Assembly: GCF_014648395.1 (NCBI RefSeq)
Contig: NZ_BMRA01000009.1
Coordinates: forward strand, 269,265 to 333,264
Direction of reading: 5' to 3'
Length of the DNA stretch: 64,000 bases
Source of the DNA: Micromonospora fulviviridis
GTDB lineage: Bacteria > Actinomycetota > Actinomycetes > Mycobacteriales > Micromonosporaceae
The translations under genes and the position numbers were made by a program. The notes beneath the pieces are model-generated. The model was given only the letters and a program-made list of their open reading frames with translations, was not told the DNA's origin and did not search any database. This document shows, piece by piece, positions 49,767 through 57,539 of the stretch. Every line of letters begins with the position of its first letter. Position 1 is the stretch's first letter.

Positions 49767-52273
49767 GCACGAGCTCCGCTCGGGGCCAGCGCCCCAGGCC
49801 AACTCGGCCAGGTCGGCAGGAGCACCTGCTGCTCGGCCGGCGGGTCGCGACGTTCCGTCCGCAGCAGGGCCGGGATCTCGTCGGCCCAGCCGAACCGGTC
49901 CGAGGCCAGTACCCGGCTCCGCACGTGGGACAGGAACGCGGCGAGGATCTCCCGCTCCCGCTCGCGCAACTGCGCGTATCCCTGCCCGTCGATGGTGATT
50001 GCCGGCGCCAGGTAGCGGAACGGCGGGAAGCCGTACGCGTCGTCGGTGTTCTGGATCATCCGCTCCAACGTCTCGTCGGCGCCGAGCTCACTGATCCGCG
50101 GCGTGCCGCGTTCGATGATGAACAGCTCCTCCACCCGGGTGCTGGTGCCGATGCGGCAGGGCACCAGCCGGTCGACGCTGTACTTCGGCGGCGGGATGAG
50201 CCGTTGGGTGATGGCGTTGATGCCCATGATCGGCACGTTGAACCGGCTCAGGGTCAGCGCCAGCGACCGGCCGCCCTTCGAGTGCAGCCGGCTCTGGAAC
50301 TGCAGTCGGCGCCACTCGGCGGGCGTCAGGTCCTGGGCCTGCACGGCCCGCAGGGTGTGCGCGCTGATGGTCAACGGCTTGGGGAAGCACGTCGCGACGC
50401 CGTCCGGACCGATCAGGGTCATGTCGTCGGAGAGGAAGTGCCCGCCGTGGTCGCGCAGCAGGCGCAGCACGGTGGCGGTCTTGCCCGTGTCGGTGAGGGC
50501 GGAGAGCATCACCCCGACGCCGTTGAGGTTGACGCACGCGGAGTGCAGGAGCATGTGCCCCCGGGAGACCAGCACGAACCGCAGCAGCGCCTCGATGATG
50601 TTGGTGTAGACCACGTGCGGCGACCGGGCGAGCAGCGGTCCGACCTGGATGTCGATCGGCGAACCGAGCTGGATCCGGAAGTTCGCGCCCAACCGGCCCA
50701 GATGCTCTTCGTACCGCAGGACCGACTCGTTCGCGTACTCGGTCATGGCGGCCCGGCGCTGCGGCCCCCGGCCGCCCACATCACTGACCCGCACCGCGAT
50801 GTCGACGTCCGAGTCCGCGACCCACTGGGCGCGGAAGAACTCCAGCTCCGGCAGCATGATCTGGGAGCCGATGGTGACCACTCCGGCCACGTCGTACCGG
50901 TACGCCAGGTACTGGTACCGCTTGCGGGAGGGGGTGGCGGCGGCCTCGGGGGCCCTGAGGTTGACCAGCATGCGGACCGGATCGCGCCGGCCGGTGCTGC
51001 CCGGGGAGTAGATGACCCGATCGTTGATCAGGAACCGGACGAGGAAGAGGGCGGCCAGCGTGAGCGCGTTCGACGTCAGGATGCCGACGCCGGCCCAGAC
51101 CAGGGCCTGCAGCACCGGCAGGCGCACCAGCAGCAGCACGTTGTTCAGCAGGAAGAAGCGGCTGGCCCGGCCGGCCCGCGAGCCTTGCCGGGTGCGCCGG
51201 TAGATGAGCAGGTCGATGAGGACGAAGTTCCACGCCGTCGACAGCTGGGTCGCCAGCGTGGCGCCCAGCAGGTGGTGCAGGTTGGCCGGCTCGTAGAAGA
51301 ACCACAGGGCGGCGGTGTTCACTACCATGCCGGTCAACCCGACCAGTCCGAAGGCGACCATCCTGATCAGCTCCGTCAGGCGGTCACGGGTGGTGGTCGG
51401 GCGCTCCCGCATCTGGCCGACCAGCCGCTGGCTGCGCAGCCGCCCCAGGTGCCGCAGGAAGGTCAGCCCCTCCCGCACCGACGCCTTGGACCGGCCGGCG
51501 TGCCGGTGCGCCATCTTGTAGGCGACCTCGGCGACGCGGGCACCAGGGTGGCGGACGACCAGTTCCAGCAGCACCTTGAAGCCGATGGGGTTCATCCGGT
51601 CCAGGTCGACGGCCGCCCGGCGGAAGGCGAACAGGCCGCTCATCGGATCGCTGATGGTGGTCAGGCGGCGCGGGAAGAGGCTCTTCGCCAGGCGGGTGGC
51701 CCACGACGAGGTCGCCTCACGGGCCGCGCCGCCCAACCCTTCGGTGGAGCCCTCTCCGGCGTAGCGGGTGCCGATCACCACGTCGACGTCGTGTCGCATC
51801 GCGATGTCCGCCAGCCTGCCGGCCGACTCCGGCGGGTGCTGGAGGTCCGCGTCCATCACCATGACCCACTCGCCGCAGGCGTGCCGCGCGCCGAGCAGCA
51901 CGGCGCCGCCCAGGCCGCCGTCCCGCGCACCCGGCGGTCGGTGCAGCAGGCGTACGGTGACCGGGGCGTCGGTCGCGTGTCGCGCCAGGACGTCCACCGT
52001 GTCGTCGTCACTGTCGTCGACGAAGATGATCTCCGCGCCCAGCGCCGCGACCGCCCCGCCCAGGCGGGACAGCAGCGTAGGAATGTTCTCCGCCTCGTTG
52101 CGGGTCGGTACCACGACACTCAGCCGCACCTGCCGGTCGGACGCCGGCCGGTGCAGGTAGTGCGGCGCGGGCTCGGCGGCGCGGGAGTTCCGGCGCCGCC
52201 GGATCTCGCCATCGGACTCTTCGGCCTCCTCGTCGTCCTTCGCCATCGAGGACGCGTGCGCGACTTCGGTCAT
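49763..52273 (-). CDS. Three-module GT2-GtrA-HPrK-like protein
   Basis: An 836-residue protein in three parts. Residues about 50-290 are a GT2 (polyprenyl-phosphate hexose synthase) domain: SVVVPTRNEAENIPTLLSRL, VDDSDDDT, VMVMDADLQHPPE and YAGEGSTEG. Residues about 305-425 are a GtrA-like four-span flippase module (IRMVAFGLVGLTGMVVNTAA). Residues about 450-800 are cytosolic and resemble HPr-kinase-type P-loop proteins: LSALTDTGKTATVLRLLRDH near 590, with Ala replacing the first P-loop Gly, and GGHFLSDDMTLIGPDG near 612. ATG at 52273 is chosen over 52285 because GGAGGG lies just before it. It should make and flip lipid-linked sugar. The role of the kinase-like part is unknown. Confidence 0.85.
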   Translation of the reverse strand: MTEVAHASSMAKDDEEAEESDGEIRRRRNSRAAEPAPHYLHRPASDRQVRLSVVVPTRNEAENIPTLLSRLGGAVAALGAEIIFVDDSDDDTVDVLARHATDAPVTVRLLHRPPGARDGGLGGAVLLGARHACGEWVMVMDADLQHPPESAGRLADIAMRHDVDVVIGTRYAGEGSTEGLGGAAREATSSWATRLAKSLFPRRLTTISDPMSGLFAFRRAAVDLDRMNPIGFKVLLELVVRHPGARVAEVAYKMAHRHAGRSKASVREGLTFLRHLGRLRSQRLVGQMRERPTTTRDRLTELIRMVAFGLVGLTGMVVNTAALWFFYEPANLHHLLGATLATQLSTAWNFVLIDLLIYRRTRQGSRAGRASRFFLLNNVLLLVRLPVLQALVWAGVGILTSNALTLAALFLVRFLINDRVIYSPGSTGRRDPVRMLVNLRAPEAAATPSRKRYQYLAYRYDVAGVVTIGSQIMLPELEFFRAQWVADSDVDIAVRVSDVGGRGPQRRAAMTEYANESVLRYEEHLGRLGANFRIQLGSPIDIQVGPLLARSPHVVYTNIIEALLRFVLVSRGHMLLHSACVNLNGVGVMLSALTDTGKTATVLRLLRDHGGHFLSDDMTLIGPDGVATCFPKPLTISAHTLRAVQAQDLTPAEWRRLQFQSRLHSKGGRSLALTLSRFNVPIMGINAITQRLIPPPKYSVDRLVPCRIGTSTRVEELFIIERGTPRISELGADETLERMIQNTDDAYGFPPFRYLAPAITIDGQGYAQLREREREILAAFLSHVRSRVLASDRFGWADEIPALLRTERRDPPAEQQVLLPTWPSWPGALAPSGARA

Positions 52274-53082
52274 TCCACCCTCCATCAGTTGCGCTTCCAG
52301 GCAGCGCCGAGCCGTCGCAATTGCCGCTCGGAAACAGCACGGAAGCCGGTCGGAAATATGCGCGGAACCGACTCTGGTTCGGTCCCGACGCGGTGGCGCT
52401 CAAGGGGATGGCCGCGGTGTCGTCAGAGATTACGAAGGGCGAACGCGAAGTGTCTAACAGCTGAACAGTCGTGAAAGTGACAGTTGCTCGCCCGGGGCAT
52501 GGCCCCCGGAATCACTGCTTCCACCTGCGCGAAATATGGTTAGGCAACCCTCTCGTCGCGCTGAGTGACCGCTCAATGGAGCCGGTGGCGGGGCGGCGTG
52601 GCCAGCACGCGACGGGCCGGGAAGCGTCTGCTGTAGCGGCGATCGGTGGCGTCGCAAATGGAGGGTCGACGCGACGGCGGCGCGATTCGCCTTCACCTAC
52701 AGCTATCAGACCGAATTGTTTAGGATGACGTCGCGGTGGCCATTCGGCTGAGTGTTTGCTTCGTAAAGTATCGGCCGATGTCCACCGGGGCACCGAGAAA
52801 TTCCCCGAACGGAGTGGCGGGTTTACCGGTTCGCCGTCGGCCGCGATGGCCGAGCAGCCCAGCGCCGGCCCGGCCACTCGGAGGGCTCGTGGCACCTGAT
52901 TGGTGGGACAGGCCGCCCGGTCCGGCGTGCCGACCCGTCCGTGCCGACGACGGCCGCCCGCATCCAGGCCCGCATTCCGGTGCACGACGCGGTCAGTCGA
53001 GCGGCGATTCCATATCGGGACGGTGGCGCCGCTGTCCGGGTCGGGTGGTCGCGGGCGCGGGCGTACCGGGTAGGTTGCCGGC
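52274..53082. other. Long AT-richer intergenic region before the envelope operon
   Basis: About 800 bases without a credible gene. It carries the promoter of the minus-strand operon and that of rnhA. The part 52440-52800 is visibly less GC-rich than the surroundings and its open frames lack the codon bias of real genes here. A TAGGAT-like box at 52722 points to a GTG at 52736, but the frame it opens is antisense-like noise. It could hold an eroded gene or an untranslated RNA; I cannot identify one. Confidence 0.4.
53071..53076 (+). promoter_or_regulatory. -10 box TAGGTT of leaderless rnhA
   Basis: TAGGTT ends 6 bases before the ATG at 53083, with the same box and spacing as at 3670. Confidence 0.6.
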
Positions 53083-53559
53083 ATGGCGGAGGCGGCGACC
53101 GGCGGGGTCGTGGAGATCTGGACCGACGGGGCGTGCAGCGGCAATCCCGGCCCCGGCGGCTGGGGTGTGCTGCTGCGCTGGGGCGGGCACGAGCGGGAGC
53201 TGTGCGGCGGCGAGGCGACCCCGACCACGAACAACCGGATGGAGTTGACCGCCGCGATCCGGGCGCTGGAGAGCCTGACCCGCCCGGTCACCGTGCGACT
53301 GCACACCGACAGCACGTACGTGCGCAACGGCATCACGGGCTGGCTGGCGTCCTGGAAGCGCAACGGCTGGCTGACCGCGGCGAAGCAGCCGGTGAAGAAC
53401 GCCGACCTGTGGCAGCGGCTGGAGGCGGCCTGCGCCCGGCACGAGGTGACCTGGCTCTGGGTGAAGGGCCACAACGGACACCCGGAGAACGAGCGGGCCG
53501 ACGCGCTGGCCAACCGGGGGATGGCCGAGGCGCGGGCGGCGGCGCCGGCCGCTCGCTGA
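53083..53559 (+). CDS. rnhA: Ribonuclease HI
   Basis: A 158-residue enzyme that cuts the RNA strand of RNA-DNA hybrids in the cytoplasm. The four acidic metal ligands are seen in order: Asp in EIWTDGACSGNPGPGG (near 15), Glu in NRMELTAAIRAL (near 54), Asp in RLHTDSTYVRNGI (near 76) and Asp in ENERADALAN (near 142). The basic loop WKRNGWLTAAKQPVKNADLW is the handle region. The length is that of a stand-alone RNase HI. It is transcribed alone from a leaderless-type promoter. Confidence 0.96.
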   Translation: MAEAATGGVVEIWTDGACSGNPGPGGWGVLLRWGGHERELCGGEATPTTNNRMELTAAIRALESLTRPVTVRLHTDSTYVRNGITGWLASWKRNGWLTAAKQPVKNADLWQRLEAACARHEVTWLWVKGHNGHPENERADALANRGMAEARAAAPAAR

Positions 53560-53576
53560 GCCCGGGGCGGGTTGTG

Positions 53577-53590
53577 TCGACCTCGGTCGA
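53577..53590. promoter_or_regulatory. Perfect palindrome upstream of the P450-ferredoxin operon
   Basis: TCGACCTCGGTCGA (6-2-6) lies 57 bases before the P450 start. GTGACG and CGTCAC arms follow within the same 70 bases. It could be an operator for a TetR-like regulator; there is no regulator gene next to it. Confidence 0.4.
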
Positions 53591-53647
53591 TGGGTGACGT
53601 AGCGGATCGATGCCGTCACGGACAGTCACCCTCCCGGAGGTGTCCGC

Positions 53648-54871
53648 GTGACCGTTGCGCCCCTCACCGACCTGCCGCTCTGGCCCCCGACCAACCTCGA
53701 CCGTGACCCGCTCGTCCCGCTCGACGCGGGGGAGCGGCGTCGGTTCGCCGGCCCGGTCACCCGGGTCCGGCTCCCCACCGACGCGACGGCCTGGCTGGTC
53801 ACCCGGCACGCCGACGTCAAGCAGATGCTGCGCCACCCCGGCTTCAGCGCCGACCTGACCCGGCCGGGCTTCCCGCTGCTGCGCCGGATCCCGCCCGGCG
53901 CGTTCGGCGACCGCCGGGGCGGGTTCATCCGGATGGACGGCGCCGAGCACGCCCGACTGCGCCGGATGCTCACCGCCGAATTCATGATCAGGAACGTGCG
54001 GCGGATCGAGCCGCTGATCCGGCAGACCGTCGACCGGGCGCTGGACGAGCTGCACGCCGCCGGCCCGCCCGCCGACCTGGTCGCCCACGTCGCCCTGCCG
54101 GTGCCGTCGATGGTGATCTGCCACCTGCTCGGCGTCCCGTACGCCGACCACGACTTCTTCCAGGAGCGCAGCCGGACGCTGATCGACCGGGACGCCCCGC
54201 CCGAGCGGGTCCAGCGGCACGTGCGGGAACTGCGCGACTACCTGCACCGGCTGGTCGAGGCGAGGGTGGCCACCGGGGAGCGCACCGACGACCTGCTCAG
54301 CCGGCTGGCCCGGGACCGCGTGGACACCGGGGAACTGGCCGTCGACGAGCTGGTCGGCATGGCCGTGCTGCTGCTCATCGCCGGCCACGAGACCACCGCC
54401 AACATGATCGGGCTGAGCACCCTGCTGCTGCTCCGCCACCCCGCCCGGTACGCCGCGCTGCGCGACGACCCGGGCCACGCCGACGGCCTGGTCGACGAGC
54501 TGCTGCGCTACCTCAGCATCGTGCGCACGGGACTGCCCCGCCTGGCCACCGAGGACGTCGAGATCGGCGGGCGGCTGATCCGGGCCGGGGAGGGGGCCAT
54601 CGCCGTGCTCTCCCTGGCCAACCGCGACCGGGCGATCTTCGACCGGCCGGACGAGTTCGACCCGTACCGGGCGGCGCAGCAGCACGTCGCGTTCGGCTTC
54701 GGGGTGCACCAGTGCATCGGCCAGCCCCTCGCCCGCGCGGAGCTGCGAATCGCGCTCGTGGAGTTGGCCCGCCGGTTCCCCCGGCTGCGCTCGGCCACCA
54801 CGGAGGGGCGGCTGCCGACCCGGGACAGCTCGGTCGTCTACGGCCTCGACGCGCTGCTGGTGACCTGGTGA
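53648..54871 (+). CDS. Cytochrome P450 (CYP105-like class I)
   Basis: A 407-residue soluble monooxygenase. The I-helix oxygen-binding motif is LLLIAGHETTANMIGL near residue 245, the K-helix ExxR is in VDELLRY near 285, and the heme loop FGFGVHQCIGQPLARAELRI with the proximal Cys is near 355. IPPGAFGDRRGGFIRMDGAE near 80-100 lies before the B' helix, followed by HARLRRMLTAEF of helix C. Electrons come from the ferredoxin encoded by the overlapping next gene. The substrate is unknown; such pairs hydroxylate terpenes, macrolides or xenobiotics. GGAGGTG lies 5 bases before the GTG. Part of the gene recurs at 39943. Confidence 0.94.
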   Translation: MTVAPLTDLPLWPPTNLDRDPLVPLDAGERRRFAGPVTRVRLPTDATAWLVTRHADVKQMLRHPGFSADLTRPGFPLLRRIPPGAFGDRRGGFIRMDGAEHARLRRMLTAEFMIRNVRRIEPLIRQTVDRALDELHAAGPPADLVAHVALPVPSMVICHLLGVPYADHDFFQERSRTLIDRDAPPERVQRHVRELRDYLHRLVEARVATGERTDDLLSRLARDRVDTGELAVDELVGMAVLLLIAGHETTANMIGLSTLLLLRHPARYAALRDDPGHADGLVDELLRYLSIVRTGLPRLATEDVEIGGRLIRAGEGAIAVLSLANRDRAIFDRPDEFDPYRAAQQHVAFGFGVHQCIGQPLARAELRIALVELARRFPRLRSATTEGRLPTRDSSVVYGLDALLVTW

Positions 54872-55104
54872 GCGGGGCGGTGCGGGTCCGGGTGGACCGG
54901 GACCGCTGCTGCGGGGCGGGCAACTGCGTGGTGACCGCGCCGGAGGTCTTCGACCAGGACGACGAGGACGGTCTCGTGCTGCTCCGCCGCGCCGAGCCGC
55001 CGGCCGGCACGGTCGACCGGGTGCGGCTCGCCGTGGAGCTCTGCCCAGCCGGGGCGATCAGCGTGGTGCCCCGGCCGGCGCCGCAGCACTCCGCCACGCC
55101 GTGA
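54868..55104 (+). CDS. [3Fe-4S]-type ferredoxin partner of the P450
   Basis: A 78-residue electron carrier. RDRCCGAGNCVVTAPEVFDQ has the C-x5-C spacing with one position that is not Cys, and VELCPAGAIS supplies the third ligand (C-P), so a 3Fe-4S cluster is expected as in other single-cluster P450 ferredoxins. The GTG start overlaps the P450 stop (GTGA), fixing both the start and the partnership. A ferredoxin reductase is not encoded nearby and must be shared. Confidence 0.92.
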   Translation: MSGAVRVRVDRDRCCGAGNCVVTAPEVFDQDDEDGLVLLRRAEPPAGTVDRVRLAVELCPAGAISVVPRPAPQHSATP

Positions 55105-55116
55105 CCGCGGGTCCGC

Positions 55117-55377
55117 TCACCGCTCCGGGCGGCCCTCCTCGATCTCCTCCGGCTCGTTCGCCGGGTCCGCGGTGCCGGAGACCTCGGCGACGTCGTAGCC
55201 GGCCCGGCTGACCTCCCGGGCGGAGCGGCGCTCCTCGGCCGGCAGGTCGGCGAAGTCGTCACCGGTGTCGTCGGTGCTGTGCAGGGACTCGCCCGGCGGG
55301 CGCAGCGACGCCTCGTACGCGGTCGCGCCGTCGGGCTCGTCGGTGGCGGCGCGGCCGAAGGACTCTTCACTCGTCAT
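55117..55377 (-). CDS. Small acidic hydrophilic protein of unknown function
   Basis: An 86-residue, strongly acidic protein without hydrophobic segments (TAYEASLRPPGESLHSTDDT, then DDFADLPAEERRSAREVSRA). The composition suggests disorder. I know no domain. The ribosome-binding region is AGGAGTGCGAC before the ATG. It is convergent with the ferredoxin gene and precedes nothing obvious. Codon bias fits a real gene. Confidence 0.65.
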   Translation of the reverse strand: MTSEESFGRAATDEPDGATAYEASLRPPGESLHSTDDTGDDFADLPAEERRSAREVSRAGYDVAEVSGTADPANEPEEIEEGRPER

Positions 55378-55413
55378 GTCGCACTCCTGCCCGTCCCGTC
55401 CGGAGGCAAACGC

Positions 55414-55650
55414 TCAGCGGGCCGCGTCCGGGTGGGTCGGCATCGAGGAGCCGCCGGAACTGCTGCCCGACGAGCCACCGGCCACGCCGGATCCGTCGTC
55501 CTCGGTCACCTCGTCCGGTTTCGGCGCACCCGGCTCCGGCGCCGGCACGTCGGTGTCCGCCTCCACCTGGACCAGCCGGGCCTGGCCGGCCTCGTCCTCG
55601 GCGTGCGCCGGATCGACCGGCTGCCTGCCCTGCCGTGTCTCGTACTTCAC
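55414..55650 (-). CDS. Small acidic Gly/Ser-tailed protein of unknown function
   Basis: A 78-residue soluble protein, MKYETRQGRQPVDPAHAEDE at the start and a Gly/Ser-rich end (GSGVAGGSSGSSSGGSSM). GTG at 55650 has GGAGG 7 bases upstream; longer readings upstream are not typical of coding sequence. No domain is recognised. It lies 36 bases from the other small acidic gene on the same strand, and the two may be cotranscribed. Confidence 0.6.
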   Translation of the reverse strand: MKYETRQGRQPVDPAHAEDEAGQARLVQVEADTDVPAPEPGAPKPDEVTEDDGSGVAGGSSGSSSGGSSMPTHPDAAR

Positions 55651-55735
55651 CGGTCCGCCTCCGTCCGTCGCCACGGTGACGCGGCCTACCCGGCCCGTAC
55701 GCGGCGAAACCCCGGCCGCCCTCGGGTGCGTGCGG

Positions 55736-56710
55736 TCAGCGGCGGCGTCGGCCCGCGGCCGGTCCGCCGTTCGGGCGCCGGCCCGCCGACCGCCCACCGG
55801 AGGGCCGCGGGCCGCCGGGCGACCGGAGCGGGGTGACGGTCAGCGACCAGTGCGCCGGGCGGCGCAGGCCGGCCGGCAGGACCGTCCGGTGGTCGCCGCG
55901 GGCCGCGTCGAGCTGGGACTGGTGCACGAACAGGCAGTCGCCGAGGTCGGCCCCGCGCAGGTCCGCGCCGCGCAGGTCCGCCCCGGTCAGGTCGGCCGCG
56001 CCGAGGTCCACCCCGCGCAGGTCCGCGCCGATGAGGCAGGCCCCGCGCAGGTTCGCGCCGGCCAGCCCGGCCCGGCGCAGGTCCACGCCGATCAGCACCG
56101 CGCCGCGCCGGTCCACGCCGGCCCGGCCGGCCCGCGCCTGCTCGCCGGCCCGGGACAGCAGCCGGTTGACCCGGTCCCGTTGCGCGTCGACGTCGACGGC
56201 GAGCAGTTCCTCCGGGGTGCCGTCGGTGAGCCGCCCGGTCTCGGTGAGGGCGGCGGCCAGCTCGTCCCGCAGCCGGCCGGCCGGGGTCAGCGCCAGGGCC
56301 TCGGTCAGATACCAGAGCAGCTCGTGCAGGGGGCGCATGACCGCGAAGGTGTCGAACATCCGCCGCGCGGTCGACGGGTCGGCCCGCCAGTCGCGCCCGC
56401 CGAAGGTGCCCTGCGCGACGTGCTGGCCGGCGCCGAAGCAGTCGAACACGGTGCAGCCGGGGAAGCCGCGCTGCCGCAGGTCCTGGTGGATGCCGCAGCG
56501 GGAGTCGGGTCGCAGGTTCGGGCAGGGCTGCCCGGCGGGCTTGTCGAGGGCGAAGTCGGCGGAGGCGGCGAACGCCGGCGCGACGCAGCAGATCCCGAAG
56601 CAGCGCGCGCAGTCGGCGTGCAGCTCCCGGTTGCCGCGGGCGGCCGGGCGAGCGTCGCCGTGCTGGCGAGCCTCGGGCCCGCGCCGCTGGTCCTCCGCCT
56701 CGGACACGCC
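55736..56710 (-). CDS. Cys-rich pentapeptide-repeat protein
   Basis: This 324-residue protein joins a Cys cluster to a pentapeptide solenoid. Residues about 30-105 contain CARCFGICCVAPAF, CPNLRPDSRCGIH and GCTVFDCFGAGQH, a C-x2-C-x3-CC...C...C pattern like YkgJ-type metal-cluster domains. Residues about 195-265 are A-[DN]-L-x-x repeats (LIGADLRGVDLGAADLTGAD-LRGADLRGADLGD), forming a right-handed quadrilateral helix. A helical middle links the two. GTG at 56710 has GGGAGG 8 bases upstream. The 15-base periodicity in the DNA at 55930-56110 is the coding of the repeats. Confidence 0.8.
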   Translation of the reverse strand, partial: GVSEAEDQRRGPEARQHGDARPAARGNRELHADCARCFGICCVAPAFAASADFALDKPAGQPCPNLRPDSRCGIHQDLRQRGFPGCTVFDCFGAGQHVAQGTFGGRDWRADPSTARRMFDTFAVMRPLHELLWYLTEALALTPAGRLRDELAAALTETGRLTDGTPEELLAVDVDAQRDRVNRLLSRAGEQARAGRAGVDRRGAVLIGVDLRRAGLAGANLRGACLIGADLRGVDLGAADLTGADLRGADLRGADLGDCLFVHQSQLDAARGDHRTVLPAGLRRPAHWSLTVTPLRSPGGPRPSGGRSAGRRPNGGPAAGRRRR

Positions 56711-56851
56711 CCCGGCCTCCCGCCCGTCACCGCCGGCCGCGACCATCGCGCCCGCCGCCATTGTCCGCCCGGGCCGCCCCGCAACGGCCGCCGGGGCGCG
56801 GGAGTGTGACGGGCCCGCCCGGTTCCGGCCCGGCGGCGCGGTGGCTCTCCG

Positions 56852-56857
56852 TATGGT
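56852..56857 (+). promoter_or_regulatory. -10 box TATGGT before the membrane protein gene
   Basis: TATGGT lies 30 bases before the ATG at 56887, which has its own GGAGGG ribosome-binding site, so this one is a leadered transcript. Confidence 0.4.
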
Positions 56858-56886
56858 GGCGGTGACCGGCACCGGAGGGCGCAGGG

Positions 56887-57495
56887 ATGGACGACGACGC
56901 GCGGGAGCAGGCGCTGCTCACCGCCCTCACCACCGAGCACTTCGTGCTCCAGACCGGCCGCAGCGCCACGGTCGCCGAGTCGGTGGGCCGGACCACGGTC
57001 TTCCTGTCGCTGCTCTCCGCCGCGCTCATCGGGCTCGGCTTCGTGTCCGGCAACGGTCCGCTGCTCCGGCCGTACCTGGGCGCGGTGCTGCCCACCCTGG
57101 TGGTCACCGGGCTGCTCACCTTCGGCCGGCTCGTGCAGAACATGGTGGAGAACTCCCTGGACCTGCAACGGATGCAGCGGATCCGGGCCTGGTACCACCA
57201 GCGGCTCGCCGGCGACCAGGACTTCTTCGCCGACGCGGCGACGCCCGGGGGCGAGATGCGCTCCGCCTGGACGGCGGTGGGCGCCCGGCCCGGCCGGTGG
57301 CAGCTGCTGCTGACCGCCGCCGCGCTGGTCGGCGCGATCAACGCGCTGCTGCTCGGCCTCGGCGCTGCCCTGCTGGCCGGGCTGGCCGGCCTGTCGACCG
57401 GGCCGGCCGTGCTGGTGGGCGTGCCGGTCGCGCTGGTGTCGTTCGCGGCGCAGGTCGCGTACATCGGCCGGGCCTCGATCTCGATGACCCACTGA
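56887..57495 (+). CDS. Membrane protein of unknown function with four spans
   Basis: A 202-residue protein. Spans are at about 33-53 (VFLSLLSAALIGLGF), 62-82 (LGAVLPTLVVTGLLT), 140-162 and 168-192. A soluble amphipathic loop (NMVENSLDLQRMQRIRAWYH) lies between spans two and three. It has no signal peptide and I know no family name. GGAGGGCGCAGGG precedes the ATG. A strong hairpin ends it before the SSI gene. Confidence 0.75.
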   Translation: MDDDAREQALLTALTTEHFVLQTGRSATVAESVGRTTVFLSLLSAALIGLGFVSGNGPLLRPYLGAVLPTLVVTGLLTFGRLVQNMVENSLDLQRMQRIRAWYHQRLAGDQDFFADAATPGGEMRSAWTAVGARPGRWQLLLTAAALVGAINALLLGLGAALLAGLAGLSTGPAVLVGVPVALVSFAAQVAYIGRASISMTH

Positions 57496-57502
57496 GCGGG
57501 GC

Positions 57503-57529
57503 GCGGCGCCCGCGCACGGCGGGCGCCGC
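57503..57529. terminator. Bidirectional hairpin between convergent genes
   Basis: GCGGCGCCCG pairs with CGGGCGCCGC around a 7-base loop, between the membrane protein gene and the SSI-like gene. Confidence 0.65.
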
Positions 57530-57539
57530 CCGCGTCCGC

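Noticed and set aside
46741..49770. A thousand-codon frame covering the GT39 and phosphoesterase genes
   Set aside because: Only the downstream 457 codons are the phosphoesterase; the upstream part lies in the wrong frame of the GT39 gene.
52736..53248. A frame beginning with GTG after a TAGGAT box
   Set aside because: It overlaps rnhA in another frame and its composition is Arg/Pro/Gly noise.
55930..56110. 15-base periodic repeats
   Set aside because: They encode the pentapeptide repeats of the 55736-56710 protein.
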